The notes below the pieces were generated by a model that saw nothing but the letters and a program-made list of their open reading frames with translations, was not told the origin of the DNA and did not search any database. 14,393 bases of DNA from an uncultured Coriobacteriales bacterium (GTDB lineage: Bacteria; Actinomycetota; Coriobacteriia; Coriobacteriales; Atopobiaceae), in the NCBI GenBank assembly GCA_946530775.1, contig CAMNAH010000011.1, positions 1 through 14,393 on the forward strand, read 5' to 3'. A program made the position numbers and the translations under genes. Positions 7,928-13,834 of the stretch are shown piece by piece. How positions within the stretch are numbered: position 1 is the stretch's first letter; the number at the start of each line of letters is the position of its first letter.

Positions 7928-9193
7928 CTATCGAAGAAAGAAATCAGCCGCGCGAATGATGCGAATACCTTCGATGTTTTGGGGATAGTTCCCCTGGCGA
8001 ACAACCACACACTTCGCATGGTTATCTGGAATCGATCTTAATGGCGCCAATTCACGCTCGAGCGTATCCTCGCCAAACATGTTGTCGGCAACCTGTATAT
8101 ACTGGACTTCTCCGTTTCGGATACACACGAAGTCGACCTCTTTTTGATACAGCTTTCCCACCTTTACGGACCAGCCCTCGTGCAAAAGCTGCAGGAACAC
8201 AGCGTTCTCGAAAACGCGTCCCATATCGGACGGCCGATAACCGAGCAGAAAAGAGCGTAGGCCAGTGTCGACGATATACTGCTTGGGCAGCGTTTTGAGA
8301 ACTGCCTTTCCGTGCAAGTCGTATCGTCTCACTGGGTAGAACGCATATGCATCGTTCAGCGCCCTCACATAGGCTGAGACGGTCTTATCGGTCACCTTCA
8401 TAGTCTGCGAGAGCGCCCCGGCCATTCCGTTTGCCGAAAGCGTATTGCCGATATTGTCTGCAAGGAACTCACAGATGAGTCTGAGCAGGTCTGAATTGCC
8501 GATGGCGCGCTCTATAACATTTCGCTGTCTGTCGAGAATATCTCGAACCAAGACCGTCTCATAAAGCGACGAGAGATACGCTGCATGCTGCAATTGCGTA
8601 GTGGAAAGGGAGGCTATCGCGGGCATGCCTCCAAATTGAAGGAAACGAGCCAGAAGATCGTCTGTCAAAATCGGCTCCCCGCCATCACGTAGCATAAGGG
8701 AATTGCCTGCGTTGGGTCTAAGACCGCAGAAATCCGCGTACTCTCTAAATGACAACGGGAGCATCTTGATTTCCACATAGCGTCCGGAGAGATAGGTTGC
8801 CAATTCCCCCGAGAGCAGAAATGCATTCGAACCCGTCAGATATATATCGCAGTCGAAGCCAACACGAAGCGAGTTTATAACATCATGCCATCCCGCAATA
8901 CGCTGGATTTCGTCAATGAAGATATAGGTCCTGCCCTCCCCCATCTGGGCCTTGCAGCATTCATAAAGATCTTCGTCTGTACGAACGCCAACCTCCCGGT
9001 CCTCTAGGTTGAGCGATACAAAGGCACGTCCCGGGACGCTCTCCCGCTCGATATGATCTTTAATTAGTTGGAGCAGGGATGACTTTCCGCAGCGGCGCAC
9101 TCCCGTAATAACCTTTACCAAATCGGTATCGCGGAACATAAGGGCTTGCTCAAGATATACTGGTCTCTGTATGAGGTCGTCAGCCATTTGCAT
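7928..9193 (-). CDS. AAA_14/DUF4143 family ATP-binding protein
   Basis: The protein has 421 residues from ATG 9193. It has a P-loop GVRRCGKSS (31-39), Walker B YIFIDE (90-95) and sensor LTGSN (119-123), followed by the DUF4143 domain. That domain has a PD-(D/E)XK-like C-terminus: GRVFEN (Glu329), KEVDFV (Glu352, Asp354) and YIQV (Gln367). The family is widespread and of uncertain biological role, though many members are accessory genes. I prefer ATG 9193 (ATG 9187 is also possible) over ATG 9244. A TATAAT box lies at 9233-9238, so transcription would begin inside the longer frame, and GGA precedes 9193. Members typically begin a few residues before the IxRPxYL segment. It is the first gene of a two-gene operon and divergent from the MerR gene. 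Confidence 0.9.
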   Translation of the reverse strand: MQMADDLIQRPVYLEQALMFRDTDLVKVITGVRRCGKSSLLQLIKDHIERESVPGRAFVSLNLEDREVGVRTDEDLYECCKAQMGEGRTYIFIDEIQRIAGWHDVINSLRVGFDCDIYLTGSNAFLLSGELATYLSGRYVEIKMLPLSFREYADFCGLRPNAGNSLMLRDGGEPILTDDLLARFLQFGGMPAIASLSTTQLQHAAYLSSLYETVLVRDILDRQRNVIERAIGNSDLLRLICEFLADNIGNTLSANGMAGALSQTMKVTDKTVSAYVRALNDAYAFYPVRRYDLHGKAVLKTLPKQYIVDTGLRSFLLGYRPSDMGRVFENAVFLQLLHEGWSVKVGKLYQKEVDFVCIRNGEVQYIQVADNMFGEDTLERELAPLRSIPDNHAKCVVVRQGNYPQNIEGIRIIRAADFFLR

Positions 9194-9197
9194 CACT

Positions 9198-9234
9198 ATT
9201 CCGAAAAAAGCATTTTTATTTGACTTTTCGGAAT
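9198..9234 (-). promoter_or_regulatory. Perfect 10-bp inverted repeat in ATPase leader (candidate operator)
   Basis: ATTCCGAAAA (9198-9207) and TTTTCGGAAT (9225-9234) are perfect inverted repeats with a 17-base spacer. One half overlaps the -10 element of the predicted ATPase promoter, and the other lies just before the ATG at 9193. That position would suit a dimeric repressor site or a leader hairpin masking the start. What binds it is unknown; autoregulation by the operon's HTH protein is a guess. Confidence 0.6.
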
Positions 9235-9260
9235 TATAACGCATGACATTCTCTTATCAG
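9233..9260 (-). promoter_or_regulatory. Sigma-70-type promoter of the ATPase-HTH operon
   Basis: On the - strand, CTGATA (9255-9260, four of six to TTGACA) is followed after 16 bases by a perfect TATAAT (9233-9238). Transcription would begin near 9226. The spacing and the AT-rich context in an otherwise GC-rich window support it; the -35 is weak. Confidence 0.55.
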
Positions 9261-9294
9261 GCGAAATAAAGGCACTCAACGTTTGAAAACCTCC

Positions 9295-9325
9295 TTGACT
9301 ATGACGTTACGTTATAGTTCAGACT
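9295..9325 (+). promoter_or_regulatory. MerR-type promoter with operator dyad upstream of the TipA-like gene
   Basis: TTGACT (9295-9300) is a good -35. Bases 9298-9318 form a 21-bp dyad, ACTATGACGT-T-ACGTTATAGT, symmetric except for the centre and one pair. CAGACT (9320-9325) would be a weak -10 with a 19-bp spacer. A long spacer filled by a dyad is the hallmark of promoters activated by MerR-family proteins, which untwist the DNA. The site sits about 30 bases before the regulator's start, so autoregulation is likely. Confidence 0.65.
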
Positions 9326-9347
9326 GTCATCAGAAGGAGGTGCGCGC

Positions 9348-10115
9348 ATGGGCGTTAAGGGATATTCGCCAGCGCAGTTGGCGGCCATGAGCGGCGTGAG
9401 CGTGCGGACGCTCCACCACTACGACCAGATCGGCCTGCTCGTGCCCGAGCGACTCGCGAACGGCTACCGCAGCTACAGCAGCGCCGATGCCGCGCGCCTA
9501 CAGCAGATCCTGATCTTCAGGAGCTGCGGCATGGAGCTCGCCGAGATCGGGAGCCTGCTCGACTCCCCCGGCTTCGATGCCGCCGAGGCGCTCTACGCGC
9601 ATCTCGCAGAGCTCAACCGCAGGCGCGATGCGCTCGATGCGCTGATCGCCAACGTCGAGAACACCATCATGCATATCGAGGAAGGAATACCCATGGCAGA
9701 CGAGAAGCGCTTCGAGGGAATCAAGGCGGAGGCGATCAAGGACAACGAGCACGCGCACGGCGAGGAGGCGCGCAAACGTTGGGGCGATGCCGCCGTCGAT
9801 GAGGCGAACGAGAGGCTCGAGGCCATGGACGAGGAAGCGTGGAACGATATGGAGACGCTCACCGAGGATATCAAGGCGCAGCTCAAGGTTGCGATGGCGA
9901 CCGGCGACCCCGCGGGTGCGGAGGCCGAGAAGCTCGTGCGCATGCATGCCCGCTGGCTCCAGATGCACTGGGGAGAAGGCACCTACACGCCCGAGGCGCA
10001 TCGCGGCATGGGAAAGATGTACACGTGCGACGAGCGCTTCACCGCCTACTACGACGATGCCTGCGGTGTCGGTGCCGCGCAGTTCCTCTGCGATGCGATC
10101 GAGGCGTGGGCGTAG
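9348..10115 (+). CDS. MerR family transcriptional regulator with TipAS drug-sensing domain
   Basis: This 255-residue regulator has an N-terminal MerR winged helix-turn-helix (YSPAQLAAMSGVSVRTLHHY, 6-25; wing NGYRSYS, 39-45). A dimerisation helix follows (about 80-112), then a TipAS ligand-binding domain (about 116-255, with WLQMHWGEGTYTPEAHRGMG). In the family the domain senses drugs or peptide antibiotics such as thiopeptides, and binding turns on transcription. Cysteines 227, 239 and 248 lie in the C-terminal part; whether any serves as a covalent ligand site cannot be told from sequence alone. The ATG at 9348 has the strong Shine-Dalgarno AGAAGGAGGT seven bases upstream. A MerR-type dyad precedes it. 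No target transporter gene lies beside it, so the wider regulon is unknown. Confidence 0.93.
   Translation: MGVKGYSPAQLAAMSGVSVRTLHHYDQIGLLVPERLANGYRSYSSADAARLQQILIFRSCGMELAEIGSLLDSPGFDAAEALYAHLAELNRRRDALDALIANVENTIMHIEEGIPMADEKRFEGIKAEAIKDNEHAHGEEARKRWGDAAVDEANERLEAMDEEAWNDMETLTEDIKAQLKVAMATGDPAGAEAEKLVRMHARWLQMHWGEGTYTPEAHRGMGKMYTCDERFTAYYDDACGVGAAQFLCDAIEAWA
9678..10115 (+). promoter_or_regulatory. Internal ribosome binding site and start for a short TipAS-like product
   Basis: Inside the MerR gene, GAGGAAGGA (9678-9686) lies six bases before an in-frame ATG (9693-9695, Met116), exactly at the border between the dimerisation helix and the ligand-binding domain. Translation from here would give a 140-residue TipAS-like protein without DNA-binding domain. 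Streptomyces tipA is known to make such a short drug-binding form from an internal start. Here it is a prediction from position and Shine-Dalgarno quality. Confidence 0.5.
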
Positions 10116-10131
10116 GCGCCGCAGGGGGCGC
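10116..10131. terminator. Weak GC hairpin between converging genes
   Basis: GCGCC (10116-10120) and GGCGC (10127-10131) can pair around a 6-base loop between the convergent MerR and DUF5655 genes. There is no U-tract on either strand, so a terminator role is only suggested by position. Confidence 0.25.
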
Positions 10132-10146
10132 TCCGCAAACCCGCCC

Positions 10147-10530
10147 CTAGCGCTTCGATTCCGCGAACGCGTACGCCTCGCCGAGCCATGAGAGCAGCTC
10201 GTCGTCGACGTCCTCGAAGCTTCCGATGACTATATGCATCGTCCATCTTCCCGGATACGGCTCGGTCAGCACGGCAACCCGTTCGGACTCCAGAGGATGC
10301 GGAAGGCCCAGCGTCACCACGAGATAGGGGTTGGGCAGCTCCGCCCTCCTCTTCACGCGGGCGAACGAGACGCACGCGAAGACATGGCGGTTGAAGAAGG
10401 TGATCTGGGTTTTCTGAACCCGCCTCCCCGCATCGGGATAGAGCCCATGCAGGCAGGTCTCGAAGGCCTCGTACAGGGGAAGGGCATCTTCATGCCCCTC
10501 GAAGAACGCCAGCACGTCGGAGTCGATCAT
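10147..10530 (-). CDS. DUF5655 domain protein
   Basis: A 127-residue soluble protein with no signal or membrane segment. The core RRVQKTQITFFNRHVFACVSF (36-56) matches what I recall of DUF5655, a small conserved domain of unknown function often annotated as a transporter-associated or predicted nucleic-acid-related protein. A second conserved-looking part is GRWTMHIVIGSFEDVDDELLSWL (94-116). The start ATG (10530) overlaps the stop of the DUF2200 gene as ATGA, so the two are translationally coupled. A longer open frame starting at 10917 in this frame is only a shadow of the DUF2200 gene. Its biochemical role is unknown. Confidence 0.8.
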   Translation of the reverse strand: MIDSDVLAFFEGHEDALPLYEAFETCLHGLYPDAGRRVQKTQITFFNRHVFACVSFARVKRRAELPNPYLVVTLGLPHPLESERVAVLTEPYPGRWTMHIVIGSFEDVDDELLSWLGEAYAFAESKR

Positions 10531-10877
10531 GAGCGGAGCACCTTCTCCATCGGCCTTCCCTTGGCGAGCTCGTCGACCAGCTTGTCGAGCTGGCGCATCC
10601 GCCTGGCCATCGGATCCTCGATGGTCTCGACCCGGACACCACACACCTTCCCGGTGATGAGCTCGGAGGCGGGGTTGTACTCGGGCGCCTGCTCGAGGAA
10701 CGCCCCGTAGCTCGCATCCGATGCCATGAGCGCATCGAGCTGCCCCACCGTGTATCCCGTAAGCCAGCAGGTCGCTTCGTCGAGCTCCGCGCGCGTGCGG
10801 CCCTTCCGTTCCACCTTGTCCGCAAGCGCTCGGTATACGGCGGAGAAGGGCATCTCGAACACCGATTTCCTGGGCAT
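10527..10877 (-). CDS. DUF2200 family protein
   Basis: The protein is 116 residues, the usual length for DUF2200. Recognisable family blocks are YRALADKVERKGRTRAELD (15-33), CWLTGYTVGQL (37-47), ITGKVCGVRVETIEDPMARR (74-93) and LDKLVDELAKGRPMEKVLR (97-115). The ATG at 10877 has GAGGAG six bases upstream; longer in-frame starts add a poorly coded N-terminus. It is the first gene of a pair with the DUF5655 gene (ATGA overlap) and is divergent from the TPR gene. A possible -10, TAGAAT, lies on the - strand at 10916-10921 without a clear -35. The function of the family is not established. Confidence 0.88.
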   Translation of the reverse strand: MPRKSVFEMPFSAVYRALADKVERKGRTRAELDEATCWLTGYTVGQLDALMASDASYGAFLEQAPEYNPASELITGKVCGVRVETIEDPMARRMRQLDKLVDELAKGRPMEKVLRS

Positions 10878-10993
10878 GGCACGCTCCTCGGTCATGTATC
10901 CCGCGTCCTTGCCCCATTCTACGTTACGGACGGAGCCGCGCGGACTTCCACGGCAGCGCCAATCCACCTGCGGAGGGAAGGACGATGCGATTG

Positions 10994-11027
10994 CGGTAGG
11001 ATAGCCATAGAGCCATCCCTCCTACCG
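10994..11027 (+). repeat. 8-bp inverted repeat in the leader of the TPR gene
   Basis: CGGTAGGA (10994-11001) and TCCTACCG (11020-11027) are perfect inverted repeats with an 18-base spacer, ending just before the Shine-Dalgarno AGGAG (11030-11034). It could be an operator or a leader hairpin affecting translation of the TPR gene. Chance occurrence cannot be excluded. Confidence 0.35.
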
Positions 11028-11040
11028 TTAGGAGACAGCC

Positions 11041-11895
11041 ATGACCGACCGCGCACCGCTCCCGCCCGAGGACTACCTCGAACCCGCATGCCTTCTGAAC
11101 GGCGTCCCCAATGGAGCCGACCCCGCCGTCAAACCCATCCCCCAGCAGCGCGTCATCGAGAAGATGGACGACTATATGGCACGCCGTGACTACGCGGGTG
11201 CCGAGCGGCACCTGCTGTACTGGCTCGAGGAGGCGCGCGCCTGCCGCGACCTGCGCGGCCAGCTCATGATCGAGGGCGAGCTCGTAGGCCATTACCGCAA
11301 GACGGGCGAACGCGACAACGCCCTCGCGCACGGCGAGGAAGAGCTGCGCCTGGTGGAGGAGCTCGGCTATGAGGACTCCATCAGCGGAGGCACCGCGTTC
11401 GTCAACGTTGCCACCGCCATGAACGCGTTCGGCGAGAACGAGCGCGCCATGGAGCTCTTCGGTCGTGCCCGCGCCGCCTATGAGGCAAGCCCCGCCACCA
11501 GGCCCGAGCTGCTCGGCGGTCTCTACAACAACATGGCGCTCACCTGCGTCTCGCTTGAGCGCTATGCCGATGCGCGCGAGCTCTACGCGCTGGCCATCGA
11601 TCAGATGGGCAAGGTCGCGGGCGGCGAGCTCGAGCAGGCCATCACTTGCCTCAACATGGCGGACGCCCTCGTAGCCGAGCAGGGCATGGAGCAGAGCGAG
11701 GACGAGGTCGAGCGGCTCCTCGACACCGCATATGCGCTCCTCGACACCACCTCAGCCCCGCGCGACGGCTACTATGCCTTCGTCTGCGAGAAGTGCGCTC
11801 CGGTCTTCTCGTACTACGGGTACTTCCTCGCAGCCGACGACCTGACCGCCCGCTCCAAGGGAATCTATGAGGCCAACGGGGATGATGCCCGATGA
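11041..11895 (+). CDS. Tetratricopeptide repeat protein, partner of the DUF4037 gene
   Basis: This 284-residue cytoplasmic protein is built mostly of helical hairpins. TPR-like units are visible at about 38-74 (DYAGAERHLLYWLEEA), 76-112 (RDNALAHGEEELRLVEEL), 118-155 (NERAMELFGRARAAYEA), 160-195 (YADARELYALAIDQM) and 200-240. No catalytic motif is seen, so it is probably a protein-interaction scaffold. The ATG at 11041 has AGGAG six bases upstream. Its TGA overlaps the start of the DUF4037 nucleotidyltransferase-like gene (ATGA), so the two products are made together and may form a complex. I recall similar pairs in Firmicutes and Coriobacteriia, but no function is established. Confidence 0.85.
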   Translation: MTDRAPLPPEDYLEPACLLNGVPNGADPAVKPIPQQRVIEKMDDYMARRDYAGAERHLLYWLEEARACRDLRGQLMIEGELVGHYRKTGERDNALAHGEEELRLVEELGYEDSISGGTAFVNVATAMNAFGENERAMELFGRARAAYEASPATRPELLGGLYNNMALTCVSLERYADARELYALAIDQMGKVAGGELEQAITCLNMADALVAEQGMEQSEDEVERLLDTAYALLDTTSAPRDGYYAFVCEKCAPVFSYYGYFLAADDLTARSKGIYEANGDDAR

Positions 11896-12833
11896 ACGGC
11901 CTCGAGATCTCGCGCGCATACTTCGAGCAATTCGGCCGGCCCATGCTCGAGGAGCAGTTCGCCGAGGTGCTGCCGCACCTTGCCGTGGGCCTTATCGGCT
12001 CCGGCTCGGAGTGCTTCGGCTTCGACGACGATATCTCGCGCGACCACGACTTCGAGCCCGGGTTCTGCATCTTCCTGCCCGGCGAGGACATCGTCGACCG
12101 CCGCACCGCGTTTCTCATGGAGCGCGCCTACGCCAAGCTTCCCCGCGAGTTCGAGGGGGCCAAGCGCTCGCTCATGGCGCCCGTGGGCGGCGCCCGTCGG
12201 GGCGTCATCCGCACCGCGGAGTTCTTCTCCGAGAAGGTAGGCTCGGCCGACGGCACCCTCACGCTGGGGCAATGGCTCGCCCTTCCCGAGCAGGCGCTCG
12301 CGGAGGCGACGAACGGCGAGCTTTGGCTCGACAACCTGGGCGAGGTCACGGCCATACGCGAGCGGCTCTCCACCTGGCCCGAGGACGTGCGCCGCAAGAA
12401 GCTCGCGGGGCAGCTCCTGCTCATGGCGCAGGCCGGGCAATACAACTATGCCCGCTGCATCGCCCATGGCGAGGTCGCGGCGGCTCAGCTGGCCGTCTTC
12501 GAGTTCGCGCAGGCCGCCATCTCGGCGATCTTTTTGCTCAACAACGCCTACAAGCCCTACTACAAGTGGTCGTTCCGCGCACTGCGCGCACTGCCTGCGC
12601 TCTCCATCGAGGCCGAGCTGCTCGAGTGGCTCATCACCACGGGCAACGAGCCCGAGCAGGCCGAGGAGAAGCACGACGTGATCGAGGGCATCTGCGCCGA
12701 TGTGATCGACGAGCTCCAGAACCAGGGCCTCACGCAGGCAATCTGCGGCGACCTCGAGAAGCACGCCTACTCGGTGAACGACTCCATCGCCGATGGCGAG
12801 CTCCGCAACGACCATATCCTGTCGGCGATCTAG
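11892..12833 (+). CDS. DUF4037 nucleotidyltransferase-like protein
   Basis: The 313-residue protein has an N-terminal nucleotidyltransferase-fold signature: GSGSE (36-40), then FGFDDDISRDHDF (42-54), with Asp51 and Asp53 as the likely metal-binding DxD pair. The DUF4037 C-terminal half is helical (about 165-215, LAVFEFAQAAISAIFLLNNA). It resembles the helical substrate-side domain of aminoglycoside-type nucleotidyltransferases, though this is by eye only. The likely reaction is transfer of a nucleotide to an unknown acceptor (small molecule, protein or RNA). Its start overlaps the TPR gene's stop by four bases. Its TAG is ten bases before a large palindrome. An antibiotic-modifying, signalling or toxin-like role cannot be told apart from sequence. 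Confidence 0.85.
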   Translation: MNGLEISRAYFEQFGRPMLEEQFAEVLPHLAVGLIGSGSECFGFDDDISRDHDFEPGFCIFLPGEDIVDRRTAFLMERAYAKLPREFEGAKRSLMAPVGGARRGVIRTAEFFSEKVGSADGTLTLGQWLALPEQALAEATNGELWLDNLGEVTAIRERLSTWPEDVRRKKLAGQLLLMAQAGQYNYARCIAHGEVAAAQLAVFEFAQAAISAIFLLNNAYKPYYKWSFRALRALPALSIEAELLEWLITTGNEPEQAEEKHDVIEGICADVIDELQNQGLTQAICGDLEKHAYSVNDSIADGELRNDHILSAI

Positions 12834-12843
12834 ATTCCTAACG

Positions 12844-12939
12844 GATTCCCCATTGGGGGATACTCCCCGAATGGGCGGATGAATAATCTGGCCTGAAGGC
12901 CTATCATCCCATTCGGGGAATATCCCCCAATGGGGAATC
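12844..12939. repeat. Near-perfect 32-bp-arm palindrome upstream of the nrdG-type gene
   Basis: Arms 12844-12875 and 12908-12939 are reverse complements at 31 of 32 positions. The 32-base loop contains GGCC-TGAA-GGCC (12890-12901), which would form its own small hairpin. Each arm has two shorter dyads of the form CCCC-ATT-GGGG and CCCC-GAAT-GGG, so four such units occur in 96 bases. Neither end has a U-tract. It lies between the DUF4037 stop and the nrdG start. It could be a strong bidirectional transcription barrier, a set of repressor sites, or a mobile REP-like repeat. Confidence 0.85.
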
Positions 12940-12970
12940 AGAACGGATCGGAGCGAGAAAGGCGCGCACC

Positions 12971-13663
12971 ATGAAGATCTACGGTTTGCAGAAGATGACC
13001 CTGCTCGACTACCCGGGCCATGTGGCCTGCACGGTCTTCCTCGGCGGCTGCGACTACCGCTGCCCGTTCTGCCACAACTTCGAGCTCGCAGAGGGCACCG
13101 CACCGGTTGTCATGGACGACGAGGAGCTCCTCTCGTTCCTCTCCAAGCGCACCGGACTTCTCGACGGCGTGGCCATCACGGGCGGCGAGCCCACGCTCTC
13201 CAAGGGCCTGCCCGAGCTGCTCGCACGCATCCGCGAGCTGGGCTTTGCCACCAAGCTCGACTCCAACGGCGCCCACCCCGATGTGCTCGCCCGCATCTTC
13301 GACGAGGGCCTCGCGGACTATATAGCCATGGACATCAAGAACTCGCCGGCCAAGTGGGCGCAGACCGTAGGCCGCGCGCAGGTCGACCTCGCACCCATCC
13401 GCGAGAGCATCGCGCTCATCAAGGCCCAGGCGCCCGACTACGAGTTCCGCACCACGGTGGTCGACCAGCTCCACGACGAGTCCGACTTCCACGCCATGGG
13501 CGAGATGATCGCCGGCGCGAAGGCCTACTTCCTCCAGAGCTTCACCGACCGCGACACCGTTCCCTTCGCCGGGCTCTCGGCGCCCGCGCCCGAGAAGCTC
13601 CGCGCCTACGCGGACATCGCGCGCCTCTACGTTGCGAACACGCAGGTACGCGGCGTAGACTGA
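12971..13663 (+). CDS. nrdG: Anaerobic ribonucleoside-triphosphate reductase activating protein (radical SAM)
   Basis: This radical SAM activase generates the glycyl radical on NrdD. At 230 residues it is longer than E. coli NrdG (about 154) and fits the NrdG2-type activase family. The [4Fe-4S] motif CDYRCPFC (Cys27, 31, 34) follows MTLLDYPGHVACTVFLGGC. GGEPTL (71-76) is the SAM-binding motif. The ATG at 12971 has a modest Shine-Dalgarno GAAAGG (12957-12962) eight bases upstream. It precedes nrdD on the same strand, 171 bp away, which supports the pairing. NrdR boxes lie after it rather than before it, so it may have its own promoter between the upstream palindrome and its start. Confidence 0.9.
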   Translation: MKIYGLQKMTLLDYPGHVACTVFLGGCDYRCPFCHNFELAEGTAPVVMDDEELLSFLSKRTGLLDGVAITGGEPTLSKGLPELLARIRELGFATKLDSNGAHPDVLARIFDEGLADYIAMDIKNSPAKWAQTVGRAQVDLAPIRESIALIKAQAPDYEFRTTVVDQLHDESDFHAMGEMIAGAKAYFLQSFTDRDTVPFAGLSAPAPEKLRAYADIARLYVANTQVRGVD

Positions 13664-13701
13664 GAACCCCTCTGCCGCTCGCGGCACATTTAACGCCGAA
13701 G

Positions 13702-13749
13702 GCACAATATATTGTGTCCACACCCGAAAATCGACACAATATCTCGGTT
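13702..13749 (+). promoter_or_regulatory. Tandem NrdR boxes controlling nrdD
   Basis: Box 1, GCACAATATATTGTGT (13702-13717), agrees at 15 of 16 bases with the symmetric NrdR consensus. Box 2, ACACAATATCTCGGTT (13734-13749), has a perfect left half and a decayed right half. Centres are 32 bp apart, about three helical turns, as is usual for NrdR sites. NrdR is the ATP/dATP-sensing repressor of ribonucleotide reductase genes. TTGTGT (13712-13717) and CACAAT (13735-13740), 17 bases apart, could be a promoter covered by the repressor, but this is weak. Confidence 0.85.
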
Positions 13750-13834
13750 CCATCCCCTCCCAATAGTGGTATGGTAGTTGGGCTTGAAATTACGGCAGCA
13801 TCTACAACACATCCGCAACTTTGGAGGGAACAGC

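Noticed and set aside
6535..9297. Direct repeats (attachment sites) bounding the ATPase-HTH island
   Set aside because: Comparing bases 6545-6631 with 9245-9295 by eye showed no convincing shared repeat, and no integrase gene is present.
11865..13103. A 412-codon open frame on the - strand across DUF4037, the large palindrome and the start of nrdG
   Set aside because: It reads through a non-coding palindrome and opposes two well-supported genes. Its composition is shadow-like.
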